From positions 103,310,501-103,374,500 of the forward strand of contig JAZBRS010000020.1 in assembly GCA_037176725.1 (NCBI GenBank): DNA of 64,000 nt. The letters run 5' to 3'. Of this stretch, positions 11,650-22,956 are shown piece by piece; within the stretch, counting starts at the first letter, position 1; each line of letters starts with the position of its first letter. This DNA comes from Posidonia oceanica. Its lineage: Eukaryota > Streptophyta > Magnoliopsida > Alismatales > Posidoniaceae. The notes beneath the pieces are model-generated. The model saw nothing but the letters and a program-made list of their open reading frames with translations. It had not been told where the DNA came from and did not search any database. The position numbers were made by a program, and so were the translations under genes.

Positions 11650-13500
11650 ATGGGAAGCAACACATATCTAGATGTAGAAGGCGTTGGCTCTTACCACTTA
11701 GATTTAGGAGACAGCATTATGATTTTGAAGGATGTCTTCTATGCACCTAGCATAAGACACAATCTTATTTATGTGCCTGCACTCATAAAGAATAACTTAG
11801 AAGTTCGTTTTTACAATAAGCGTATGTCGATTGGAAAGGACAAGAAAGTACTTGCCATTGGAGTGTTTGTCCCAGAACATGATTTGTTTCGTATCTCTGT
11901 AATAGACAATGAAATAAATAATGCAGATAGCATTTCTGATTATTCTTTGTACTTATTATCTAATTGTGATTTATGGCATGCTAGATTAGTTCATCTTGGA
12001 AAATAAAAAATGGAACAAATGGTAAAATTGAACATTCTCCCAAATATTCATAAGTTGGAATTAACCCCATGTCAACATTGCTTAGTTGGAAAAATGACTA
12101 AGAAACCATTTGATGTTGAACATAGGGAAAATGAATTATTAGCCTTGATACATTCAGATGTATGTGGTCCACTTATTGTGAAAACTTATAATAATAAGGA
12201 ATATTTTGTAACATTCATAGATGATTATTCTAGATATGCATATGTTTATTTAATCTCATATAAAATAGAAGTGTTAAGTTGTTTTAAAAAATATAAAGCA
12301 GAAGTGGAAAAGCAACTTGGAAGAAGTATTATGATATTAAGAACTGACAGAGGTGGGGAATACAATTCAAAGGAATTTAAATTATATTGTCGAGAGCATG
12401 GAATAAAGAGGCATATTACTATATCATATACGCCACAACAAAATGGTGTGGCGGAATGGAAAAACAGAACTCTAATAAATTCTGTTAGATGCATGCTATC
12501 ACAATCATGCCTCCCAAAGGAATTTTGGGGAGAGGCATTACTTACAGTAAATTACACTTTGAATAGAATACCCACCAAATCTGTCATAAGAACCCCTTAT
12601 GAGTTTTGGAATGAAAGAAAACCTAATATCAATCATCTAAGGAAATGGAGTTCAATAGCCCATGTACTCATTCCAAGTCAACTCAAGAACAAATTAGATT
12701 TTAGAACATTAAAGTGCAGATTTATAGGATATTATAATAAATCATCAGGATATAGATTTTTCCATAAAGAAAAAGGAATTATTGAGTATAGAGATGCTAC
12801 ATTTCTAGAAAATCTAGAGAAAGAAGAGTATACTCAAGATAAAGATGAACCATTATCAGAAATTGGAGATAATTACTTTAATGGTGTTCAAGGAAATGAT
12901 CTAGAAAATAATGATCAACCAAACATAGAAAATACAAATGAACCCATGGAAATAGTGGGGAATAACCAGAATGACCAGTATGACCAATTAAATATGGAAA
13001 ATATTGATGAGCCTGTAAATGACCCACCTAATGCCCCTAGAAATAAAATAATGAGAACTCAACCTTCATGAATGAATGATTACCATTTATATTCCTGTGA
13101 GCCATCATGTTTCTTGATAGATATAGATCAGAAAAATCACATGGAACCCATTACATATAGTGATGTAATTAAATCACATGAGAAAGATTTGTGGCTTGAA
13201 GCCATGAATGATGAAATTAATTTCATGAAAAGGAAAAATGTTTGGGAATTGTATGATTTATCTAAGGAAAGAAGGGCTATAGGATGCAAATGGGTATTCA
13301 AGAAGAAGTTGAGGGTAGATGGGTCAATAGACAAGTTCAAGGCTCGATTGGTAGCTAAAGGTTATACACAAAAGGAAGGAATTGACTTCCAGGAAACATA
13401 TTCTCCAGTAGCAAAGTTTACATCTATTAGAATTATACTATCAATTGTAGCACACTTAAGTTTGAAATTACATCAAATGGATGTTAAAACTGCATCTTAA
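11650..13500 (+). pseudogene. copia 1 protease end, integrase and RT start
   Basis: 11650-12006 covers the end of protease (LKDVFYAPSIRHNLIYV) and the integrase HHCC zinc finger start (DLWHARLVHLGK). 12010-13071 carries the finger cysteines ([14 protein letters not shown]), the DDE core ([53 protein letters not shown]) and a [16 protein letters not shown] C-terminus. 13072-13500 starts reverse transcriptase ([31 protein letters not shown]). Single stop codons at 12004-12006 and 13069-13071 interrupt an otherwise continuous frame. Integrase would insert the cDNA, but this copy is dead. Confidence 0.85.
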
Positions 13501-14655
13501 TGGAGAATTGCAGGAAGACATATACATGTACCAACCTGAGGGATTTTAGGTGGAAGGACATAAGGAAAAAGTGTGCAAATTGAACAAATCAATATATCGA
13601 TTAAAGCAATCTTCTAGACAATGGTTTCTCAAATTTCACAATGTGATTAACCAAATGAGATTTATCTCAAATAGATTGGACAATTATGTGTATGTCATGA
13701 AAAGTGGGAGCAGTTTTATAATATTGTCTTTATATGTAGATGATATTTTGCTTGCCACAAATGACATGGAATTGTTGAACAAATTGAAACTTGAACTTAG
13801 TAAGAAATTTGAGATGAAGGACATGAGAGAAGCATTTTATATTTTTGGAATACTGATCCTTAGAGATCGGAAGTCTAGAATGCTGAGTATAAATTAGGAA
13901 AAGTATTTACACTCAGTACTTAAAAGGTTTGGAATGCAAAATTGTGCCCCTACACCTACACCACATGTGTATGGAAAAAGATTGAATAAAAGTCAATGTC
14001 CTAGAAAGAAACAGAATCCTCTGAAAATGCCATATGCACAAGCGGTTGGAAGTTTAATGTATACTATGTTATGCACTAGACCGGATTTAACATATTCAGT
14101 GAGTTTGGTTAGCAGATATCAAAGTAATCCTGGACCAGCACATTGGGAAGCTATTAAGAGGATTATAATGTATATCAAGGGCACGTTACAACACAAACTA
14201 GTATACCAAGCGGAAATATTGGAAGTATTAGGTTATTCAGATGCAGACTTTAGAGGTGATAAATATGATGGAAAGTCCACTTCCGGACACTTGTTCATCT
14301 TTGGTGGTGGTGCTATCTCATGGGAAAATAAGAAGCAAAGCTGTATTGCTAGATATACACAAGAAACGAAATACATTACATGTAGTACAGCCACCACACA
14401 TGTTGTATGGATTAAAAGATTTTTGAACAACTTGGATCTTAATCAGATAGATGGTCCAATCGGAATATATTGTGATAATCAAGCAGCAATTAGTCTCATA
14501 AATAGTGATGCAAATAGTTAAAGAGGAAAGCACATTGAGATACATTATCACTACATCTATGATATTATAAAGAAAGAGGAAATAGATGTGAGTTATATTC
14601 CCACCTCGGACATGATTGTTGATCCAATGATAAAAAAGAATTCCAATAGATAAAT
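13501..14655 (+). pseudogene. copia 1 reverse transcriptase and RNase H
   Basis: After a frameshift near 13497 the RT continues: KSIYRLKQSSRQWF and the catalytic box LYVDDILLATND (about 13730-13765), then QMSKKFEMKDM-like text. From 13934 the frame holds PYAQAVGSLMYTMLCTRPD and the RNase H core with GYSDADFRGD, KSTSGHLF, TKYITCST and IYCDNQAAISL. It ends at a stop at 14519, with the RNase H tail in another frame (HIEIHYH, SYIPTSDM). RT and RNase H would copy element RNA into cDNA. At least four frame breaks make it non-functional. The lineage within copia was not assigned. Confidence 0.85.
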
Positions 14656-14828
14656 TTGTTAAGCATGTAAGTTTGATGGGATTGATGAACATTTCCATGG
14701 ATAATAGAAATGGAACACATTCTCATGAATAGTGGGAGTGGAAATTGAAAAAAAAAAAACTTATACATTCCATGAATAATGAGAGTATGTAGTAATTTAT
14801 TGCTTGGTCTTTATGACCAATTGGAAGA

Positions 14829-15124
14829 TGTTAGAAAATTGTCAATCAAGACCAAAAATGGTAATAGAAAATGGGACTTTTCTCGCTAAAATTAAGGAAA
14901 CGTTTCTCTAGAATTAATGTGGTCAATAAAGACCACGTACGTTACAGGAAATGGAGAAAATTTATCCCTCAAATCATAAAAGTAGTTATAGACGGAGGTA
15001 ATACGAGGAGATTCTTACCTCCTCCATATAATAAGCATATTAGGATGTTTTCTAAAGAAGAAAAAAAGATCATCTTAAAAATCTCGTATTTCCGAAGTCC
15101 TAAACTACATGATCACACATTCTA
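14829..15124 (+). repeat. 3' LTR of copia 1
   Basis: It begins TGTTAGAAAATTG after a short purine-rich run (TTGGAAGA) and matches 9518-9810 along its length, with scattered substitutions. Confidence 0.85.
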
Positions 15125-15216
15125 TTACGAGAACAAAATGTCTTCACAATATCATTGCAAAAACATTTATCGAGAAAAGTATGAGGTCCTTGCAATTCTA
15201 AGTTTTTGTAGCAGTC
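15125..15216 (+). mobile_element. Possible CACTA-like transposon remnant, right end
   Basis: It resumes the vocabulary seen before copia 1 (GAACAAAATGTCTTCAC, ATCGAGAAAAGTATGAGG) and ends AGTTTTTGTAGCAGTC; its reverse complement, GACTGCTACAAAAACT, is one base from a CACTG-type terminus. See the entry at 8707-9517. Confidence 0.35.
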
Positions 15217-16009
15217 ACCAAACCACCAGTGCTTGGGCTCGGATCGCGACACTTTCCACTTGTTAGTGGTCGTCCTTCTCTTGGTGATGCTATGTGTCTC
15301 CCATCCAAGAAGGGGGCAAGTAGACATCCGTACGAGTGACAAGTAATTTAGTATATTTTATAAGATGGACACGGAGATGACAATACTTGTGCCAAGCAAC
15401 GAAAACTGATGAGCTCCATAAGCAACAACCAAGAAAGAACAAGTCGTTACACGAATGAAGTCATCCTTCAAAATTTAGGAATCCTTTCTAGCTTCCTTTT
15501 GCCTCTTCTCTTCTAACATTGCTGCCTTATTCAACAATATATCTACGTCATCCTTGTGCATGACTAGCGTCGCTACTGCCATACCATGCCTGTATGTAGT
15601 CACAGATGCAAGTACTCTCTATGTTAAAAAGAGAGCAGGATGCACCTGAGGTTATATTTGAGGAGCGGTGTGTGAGTATGATAGACGAGGTGGATATGTT
15701 GGGTTGAACCAACTCCAACAAGTGAGAGCAACATGACCAAGCTTACTCCAAAATCACACCACAACCTACTTTTACCCTCCAAACTGGGAGCTTTATTCCC
15801 ACACTGAAGGAACCTTGATACAGCTCAATCAGAAAAGCAAGCAAGTGAATTGCAATGATTTGACTTGAATTGAGGGACAAAGAGTTTCGACTGTTTGGAG
15901 CAGAGATCAACTTGAATTCCTGAGTTTGATGTTGAGCAAGATGGATCGCCGACGAAGGCAACAATCAAGTTTGAAAAGGCCATCAAAATAAGTAGATGCA
16001 AATGTGATA
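15217..16009. other. Intergenic, no recognised gene
   Basis: AT-moderate sequence. A 33-codon minus-strand frame near 15490-15585 (MAVATLVMHKDDVDILLNK, then an acidic/basic helix-like tail) could be the end of a decayed ORF, but no family was recognised. Nothing else is supported. Confidence 0.5.
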
Positions 16010-16312
16010 TTAAATGGGCTTGTTTTGTAAGTAATGATGAAGTTGAGTGTGAATCTGAATCAAATGGGCTTGTTTTGTAAGCAATGATGAAGTTAAGTGT
16101 GAATCTGAATCAAATGGGCTTCTTTTGTAAGTAATGATGCTCTGAGGTGCCCCATGCAATGATCAAATGAGCTTGTTTTGTAAGTAATGATGAAGTTGAG
16201 TGTGAATCTGAATCAAATGGGCTTGTTTTGTAAGCATTGATGAAGTTAAGTGTGAATCTGAATCAAATGGGCTTCTTTTGTAAGTAATGATGCTCTGAGG
16301 TGCCCCATGCAC
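16010..16312. repeat. Nested tandem repeat: 50-bp units inside a 153-bp duplication
   Basis: The unit is about 50 bp and contains AAATGGGCTTGTTTTGTAAG and AGTGTGAATCTGAATC. Three units run head to tail and end in a distinct GCTCTGAGGTGCCCCATGCA tail; the whole block then repeats once at a 153-bp offset (16012 and 16165). Each third unit carries a TTCTTTT variant at the same place in both blocks, so the larger duplication came after the smaller one. Confidence 0.9.
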
Positions 16313-16387
16313 CTAAGCTAACCATATCGATGAGTTGAGAATTGTCAGTTTCATCGCCAAAACCGAAGCCCAATGATATAGATCATC

Positions 16388-16600
16388 ATTCGTTGGAGCC
16401 TTGGAGGGTTCCGTTTCTTACAGGTGGGAGATCAAATGACGTTGAAAGATATGCAAGATTGCATTCGCAGACATCAAGCCATTGATAAGCAGATAGAAAT
16501 GGCTTGAAGCAGGTTTTCAACATAAGATACTTGACATTATCACGAGCAAATAGGTTCTTATCGTTCCGATCTCCTTGGACGAACATCTGCAGAATGTTAG
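16388..16600 (-). other. Unrecognised exon-like open frame
   Basis: The minus strand has a splice-acceptor-like ATTCTGCAG followed by a 67-codon frame, MFVQGDRNDKNLFARDN, continuing with a Leu/Cys/Phe-rich segment (LKTCFKPFLSAYQW) to a stop near 16388. Composition looks like real plant coding sequence rather than noise, but no neighbouring exon or family was identified. It could be a stranded exon of a captured or decayed gene, or chance. Confidence 0.3.
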
Positions 16601-16628
16601 TATTCAAAAGAAAAGAGGTCAAGGACAT

Positions 16629-17708
16629 GATATAGCTAGTGGATTAACTCAAAGAATATGATGTAGAGAAAACTTCTCTCGCAAGAAATGAACAGACCTC
16701 TAAAATAATATAATGTAGAGAAAAATTATCCCACAAGAAATTACATGATAGTTTTGTGTAATGATCTTCGTGTTTTGATAGGATGGATCGTTCACACAAA
16801 TAAGGGAGAACAAGTATTCTTATTTTAAATGCAAAAAAAAGAAAGATCAGGATTATACACGATTTACGAATTTAGAAATATAACCCAAATTTCAAACCGG
16901 GACGGCATTTGCAATCCTTCCAACAATGATGCAATGATGGAAAAAGTCATATCGTACATGTTAGCCAACATTGACACTGATTTAACATTTCTAATTAGTT
17001 AATTTGTACAAGAAAAAAAGATAATATCATCTACAACAAAAAGAATAATTCAGGCACGAAAATAGTATCAAAACGACAACCTTTTATATCAAAAAGGAAA
17101 ATTTCTCGGTAACAAAACCTGCATCAACTAGTCTTTAATACAGTTAAACCAGCTACATGTGACACCAACATTCGACCCCCATGATCCATTCAGATGCAGG
17201 GCATGTAATCATGAAATTTGGCAATTCCGGGTAATAGTTCATGTTCTAGATAGCAAGCTTGTCGTCTGATCTTTTACTGCTCTTAGCTGTGTCAGATGAT
17301 CAAGACCTACCCAGATATATAGCCTCAGAACTGAGAAGCATGGGTGAGAAAATATTCTGAACTACCAAGGATATCAACTCGACATCTATCATCACCTGTG
17401 CTGCAATTTTCTTCCACTAAATTCACTACAGCAATGTAATATATAAAGTACCTTCTGTAAACCTTGTATTAAACGAACAGAGTAAGTAATTGGCTAGTTA
17501 CCTCTACTAAGTCTGACTGCTGACTTGGAATATTAATGTCCTTCGTTACCATAGTTTTTCCATAAGACATCATTCATTCTCTTAACAAGGAAAACCCTTC
17601 TTAGGTTGCAGGGACACAAAGTGTGAATGCAGATCAAGGCTTCAGACTTCAGTCCACATTCAAGGGCAGTGTGAGCAAGTCAGACAGTGATTTGCTCGGG
17701 GTAGAGCC
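16629..17708. other. 3' flank of the DUF630/632 gene
   Basis: AT-rich sequence with no recognised gene. The part next to 17709 is probably the 3' UTR of the minus-strand gene; a polyadenylation site was not pinned down. Confidence 0.5.
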
Positions 17709-20700
17709 TTATGGAATATTTGCATGTTCCATGGTTGGACTCAATTCATCACAACGAATGCAGAGTTTCTCGTATCCTTTCATAGAGCGAAATGTGAATT
17801 TCTCCATCGCTTCACATATATGTTTTAGTCCCAATTTTAGATTGTTTGTTTCAGTAGCATGGCTGAGACGGATAATTTCTCCAGTAGAAAGGAGATCACT
17901 CCCGCTTGAGACCTGGGCATGTCTCTTGTTTACTGCATGTAATGCCTTGTGAATCCTTTGATCCTCTCTCTCTAGGACCTTTAGCATCCTCTCCATATCT
18001 CGATTTGCCAGCATCATCTGGCGTCTTTCGTAGTAGTGCTGTTGCCAAACTTGCAGTACGCTTGTGCCAAAAGCCTGCATAGCTTCAACCACTTCCTTCT
18101 CTGAAATCCTGTCAATGAGTTGTGACCAATAATTGCATATAACAAAGATGGGAGGGGCACCAAGTTTTCCAGGGAAAGGAGCTATTCCATCTACTGTTTC
18201 TTCAGGTTTATAGACAATACATTTTTGAAGCCAACTATTCAAAGCTCTCACGTAGCTCCTCTGGGTTTCGATCCAACTGCAAAACGCCTCAATCCAATCA
18301 AGCAGTTCCAGCACTAGCTGGATCGTGGCTTCCATGTGAGCATCACTGAGCCTTCCAGTATACGCTGACACAACAGAATCCAAGTTTTTCGCTTCTATTA
18401 TGGCTTGGCATTGGTTCCTATGGCACTCTGTCATAGCTCGCCACATTCTAGCCAATCTGCAAGAAATTCTTGGACATGTGAGAGATGGACAAACAGAGAA
18501 CAACATTATAACAAAGTGAAATAGGAGGTGTATCATATGACTAAAAATAAATACAAGCATCTTTAAAGAAGAAAATTATAGGGTTCAGCATGCCACAAAA
18601 ATGTGCAAGGCTAAAAAGGAAATTTCTTGACGGAGAAAAAAAAATGTCTGGATGGTAACTACTCTACATACTGCAAAATACAGTTGAAAATCAACTTCAG
18701 TAGAACTTGATTCTAACTTATGGTAAGATGATTAATGAACCTCAAGCACCATTGACACCCTGATAATCAAGTGCATGTAAACACTGAAGCTGTTGTGTAA
18801 AGGTTTAAAGCCCCAGATAAAACATGTCCATCCAAGTTGATATGTTAATCTACACAAGAAAGTTTGCTATATCTTCATGCCATGTAAATTTTTTAACTGT
18901 ACACAGAGTAGAAAATAATTTTGGCACACGAGGAAAACATAGCATCAAAAGATGTGTAGAAACTCCTTTCTGTAAACAAAATGGATACATACCTATGAAT
19001 TAATTCATTAATTTGCGGCCATAGTTCTTCATCCCTTAATTTATTGAGCTTATGTGATATGGAGTCGATGAACTGGATGGCTATTCTAATTTTTGTAGAC
19101 AGCTTCTTTATCAAGGCTCGAGCAGAATCAACTTTTAGACCATCAGCACCCTTCTCGTCTAAACGCTTCAGCAGCTTGCATTTCTTATCATGTAATACCC
19201 GCATCTTCTCCTCAGCCTATAATTACAAAGCATATTTCAGTAGATAATCAAACCATCGACGGAGAGTTACACACAGGAGGCATTAGCTATCAACGTGTAA
19301 AGGTATTTTATCTTCAAGAGCATACCCTGACTTCCTGATGCAGCTTCTCCTCCCAAACGCACAACTTCTGCAGTGTCAAAGAAAGATTCCCAGCCCTTGT
19401 TCTCCTATCTTCATCGAACTCCAAATAACCAGAGCTAGAGCAAACAGACTGCTCCTCGCTCCTCGAAATTGAAATATGTGATGAGGTAGCCTTGGAAAGG
19501 GTAGGTGTAATTCCATACATCATCCTGGATGGTACCACTGCAGAAGATAACAATACGATCAAAATCTAAAAACATGTTGCTGTGAAAACAATTCACCATA
19601 AAAAGTTTTCAAATAAAAATGTTAATTTCAATCAAACCTTCATGCTTCCTGTGCTGATACTGCAACCTCTTTGAGCCAAGCAACTTGGAAACCTCCTTGC
19701 AGGACATGGATGCCCTGTCAAACTGGGTCTTAATCTCCTGCACGGCGTCCGATACCGACCTCGACCCCGGAACTACCTTCTTCCATGGTGGTTGCTCCTC
19801 ATACTCCTGCAATTGGATCTCGTCATCATCACCATCATCCACAACACACCTATTGTGCATTCTGTAGTCCATGCTCCCACCGACACTACTCAACCTAGCA
19901 CTCCTACCACCAGAAGACAACCTCTCAACAACACTTGCAGGGGGCAACGGAGAAACACCGACAGGATCCCCTCCATACATTTCCTTGACAATGACACGCT
20001 CCTCCTCCTCCTCCTCCTCCTCCTCCTCCTCCTCCTCCTCCAGGTCCGGGATCCCCTCCCGCTCCCTCACCTCCTTCGAGCTCCAGCTCGGCGTGTACAC
20101 CCGATTGTACCCCTGATACGACGAGTCGAACGGGTTCAAGAAGTCCCACGTCGACGTCGACGGTGGCGGCGGCGGCGGCGGAGGCGGCGGCGGAACCGTC
20201 GCAAAACGCGTCGAGCTGGACGGAGACGGAGTGAAACGTCGCGAGGAGTAGTACGGAGACGTAGACGGCATAGCGGACCGCAAAGACGAAGAACCGCCGC
20301 CACCCATCACTCCATAAGCAGGCGGGTACTGGTAGTTGCTACTAACATTGCCGAAGACTCCGTGGTGGTGGTAGTAGTCCGGGTAAGAGAAGTAGTCGTC
20401 GCCATAACCATCGAAAACACCAAACTGGACAGAGAAAACTTCGGGTTGCGGCTCATAAGCGACGGACGCAACCGCGGGAGGGCCTTTCCGGACGGCAAAA
20501 CTGGAATGCCGCTGGAAGAGGTCCGCATGTAAAGGCTCGTCAAAACTATCACCACCACCACTACCATTAAGATACGAGAATTCTCCTTCGTCGTCCTTAC
20601 CATTGGAGAGGTAGGATTGGCAACGGAGGAGTGCGTCGTCGCTGTCGTCGTTGTCGCATATTTCCCTGAGAGAGGGGAGAGGGAGGAGGGGGGAGTCGGA

Positions 20701-20886
20701 GTCGGAGTCGGGAGGGAGGAAGAAGCGGTGGAGGGAGAGGCCGAGGGAGCGGAGGGAGTGGAGGTAGGCGGAGTGGGAGGACGCGAGCGAGTGTCGGTGG
20801 CGGATGGCCTCGGCGACGTGGTGGGAGCGGTAGCGGCAGAGCGCCACCACCTGGAGGTCTTCCAGCTTCGACTCCGAGCACCCCAT
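17709..20886 (-). CDS. DUF630/DUF632 protein, NRG2/APSR1-like, four exons, 810 aa
   Basis: Exons on the minus strand: 20886-19638, 19537-19326, 19216-18993 and 18456-17709. All introns are GT-AG and the joined frame is 811 codons with stop. The start MGCSESKLEDL is the family hallmark: Met-Gly-Cys for N-myristoylation, then the DUF630 helix pair (LCRYRSHHVAEAIRHRH, SLRSLGLSLHRFF) in residues 1-60. A low-complexity middle follows, with a proline run (about 232-246), STWDFLNPFDSS just after it, and a glutamate run (about 282-297). DUF632 runs from about residue 385 (FDRASMSCKEVSKLLGSKRL) through IFVICNYWSQLIDRISEKEV, VEAMQAFGTSVLQVWQQHY and a C-terminal helical region. Family members are membrane-associated; Arabidopsis NRG2 acts in nitrate signalling and APSR1 in phosphate-starvation root growth. 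Which role this one has cannot be told from sequence. Nothing is broken; it is the only intact host gene seen. Confidence 0.93.
19999..20041. repeat. TCC microsatellite coding for poly-glutamate
   Basis: About 14 CTC/TCC triplets in exon 1 of the DUF630/632 gene encode an uninterrupted Glu run. Triplet repeats of this kind vary in length between individuals without breaking the frame. Confidence 0.9.
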
Positions 20887-22503
20887 CAATCACATTGACT
20901 ACTACTACGACAAGATGTAGTATGGTGTTTAAGAGAGCGGGAAGGAGTCTGGAGGTGGGTGGGTATGTTGTTGTTGTTTGTTTTTTTTTTTTTTTTCTTC
21001 TTGCTTGTGTTTGTTCTGGACTCTGTTTTTTACAACAACCAAAGGGAAGGTGACAGAGAGGAGGAGGTGGCGGAGTGACTGGTGGTGGTGGTGAGGGAAG
21101 TGAATGAAAGCAAGTGAAGAAGTTTTAATCAAATTATCACCCATCAAAGTTCAAATCGGACGAGCTTTAATGTTAATGTTTACGAGGATAAGCTCTAACT
21201 TGCCGTTCCAGGAAAAAAAAAAAAGGAGACTGTTTTTGACATTTGTGTTACGTAGTTCGAGGGTAGACTTAAGATATTCCTTTTTACAATCTATCTATCG
21301 TGTAATTTTGTGTGTTTTCTCTTTTTAATTTTCTAGAATGGACATTTAGAAGATTTGTACCGTAAATATTGTTATTTTGTTTACTTGACAGCGTAAATAC
21401 TTATGATCAAGTAATATTTTAATATAAATATATATTACTGTTTGAAAAAAAAAATCCCTATGGGTTAAAAAATAAGGTACACATGGTTGGTGAGATCGTG
21501 GTATCGTATCTTCTTCGTAAGGTGTCGGTTGAGATCTATTGGTGTAAGATTTAACGTAGAAATCGATGTATATAAAAATTCTTCGGTTTGTCAAATTGTG
21601 ATTAGAGTTGGTATTTTAGGATTTTTGTGATAGGATTAGGAGAATTTTACGAAGAAGATGTCGTCAGAACATTTTGATCCGGGTAGACAGACAGCTGGTG
21701 AGGTGAGAACTTTTCTTGTTCGTTGATAAGGTACGAAACAGCATTACACTCTCACTCTCCGACACCAGCGGTGGTAATAACTAAATGGTGTTGCAAAGTA
21801 GTGTATTCATAATTTGTTTGATAATGAGTAGGGTGTATTCATAATTGTAATTGTACAAGTTGGACCGTTTCCTATTAAGGTTCCGTCTAACATTAGGAAT
21901 GTAAGGCGTTTGCAAAAAAAACATTAGGAATGTAAGGCTGATTTTCTGATGAAATTTTATATTCTATCAAAAAAAAAATGTTATTGTTTATGGGCTAGAT
22001 TTACATTCAAAGTTTTAATATTTGAATTATATTTCACTTTGCAGTATGATATACAGTAAGGAAGAGAAAAGAAAATATTTCAATATCTTATTATTTCTAT
22101 ATATTTTATTAAACAGATACAAATCAAATCAAACCAAATTAAACAGTTACATTCTTAATGGAATTGAATGTGTCTTTCAGATTGGCATGTGAGAAAGATC
22201 AAATCAAATGGACTGTTGTTGCTGTTTTTTATAAACACATAGGATGCCTACATTTTAATATGCAATGTCAAATTCCTACTCAAATCAAATTTGTACAAGA
22301 ACAGGGCTCATAAATCTTGGAAGGCACACAGATTCTTGTAGATTTAATTAAATTCACTTTATTATCTGCGACACGTACACATAAACACGGACAATTGAAA
22401 ACTACACCATAAAGAGCAATAGCTGGAAAGACCAGCTCATTTATTTATGTCTCAGCTATTATTCCACCAAGATGTTTTTACATATGCTTCCCATTCTCAT
22501 CAA
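20887..22503. other. Promoter-side flank and intergenic DNA
   Basis: This is the 5' side of the minus-strand gene. It holds A/T homopolymers (20981-20995, 21221-21231) and a pyrimidine/purine-rich stretch at 20935-21080 that probably lies in the 5' UTR or core promoter. No unambiguous TATA box was chosen. A 19-bp word, AACATTAGGAATGTAAGGC, occurs twice, near 21889 and 21924. Open frames here are short and unrelated to known proteins. Confidence 0.5.
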
Positions 22504-22956
22504 AGGATGTGTTTGATTAAGATTTCGAAGATTTTAATTCTTCAAGAATTTGATGTGATTTATAATCTTAAATAAATAAAATTAACATAACAGATTTTAT
22601 CACAGAATCCTATAAAATCAACAATTTAGGTTCATGTGTACTTTTAACTAATGAAATATGAGTTCGATTATGAAACAATTCACTTGATTTTGGGATGAAA
22701 TATAATGTTTAAGTTTATTTTTTAAAATATTTTGAAAAAAATACAATAAAATTTTACAGAATCATTATTATTATATACTTTGATTTAAAATAAATAGATT
22801 CAAAATTTAGATTTCCCACTGGCCAACAAACCAAGATTTTTCTAGATGTGTTACCGTACAAAAATAATCAATATTCTAAACTTCCTTAAATTTTATGTTA
22901 GAATCTTAATTCTATTCAAATCTTGAACACCTAACTTTTTTAACCAAACACATCCT
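22504..22956. mobile_element. MITE-like element, 453 bp
   Basis: It starts AGGATGTGTTTGATTAAGA and ends AACCAAACACATCCT; the ends form an imperfect terminal inverted repeat of about 17 bp. The interior is AT-rich with no coding potential, as expected of a non-autonomous DNA transposon. No clear target-site duplication was found (CATCA before, GTGAA after), so the superfamily (hAT-like or other) is open. Confidence 0.55.

Larger units (their letters stand above)
9518..15124 (+). mobile_element. Decayed Ty1/copia retrotransposon with both LTRs (copia 1)
   Basis: Plus-strand order is short LTR, tRNA-Met-type PBS, leader, gag, protease, integrase, RT, RNase H, LTR: the copia order. The two LTRs (9518-9810 and 14829-15124) are clearly homologous but differ at many sites, and the coding frames have many stops and shifts, so it is old and inactive. 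No target-site duplication could be confirmed (AGTAA before, TTACG after). It splits the CACTA-like sequence at 9290-9517/15125-15216. Confidence 0.9.

Noticed and set aside
16010..16312. CRISPR-like array
   Set aside because: Repeats are head-to-tail with no unique spacers, in a plant nuclear context.
19792..20532. 246-codon plus-strand frame opposite exon 1 of the DUF630/632 gene
   Set aside because: It is the antisense of the coding triplet repeats (Leu and Arg runs); the minus-strand frame has family motifs and splice sites.
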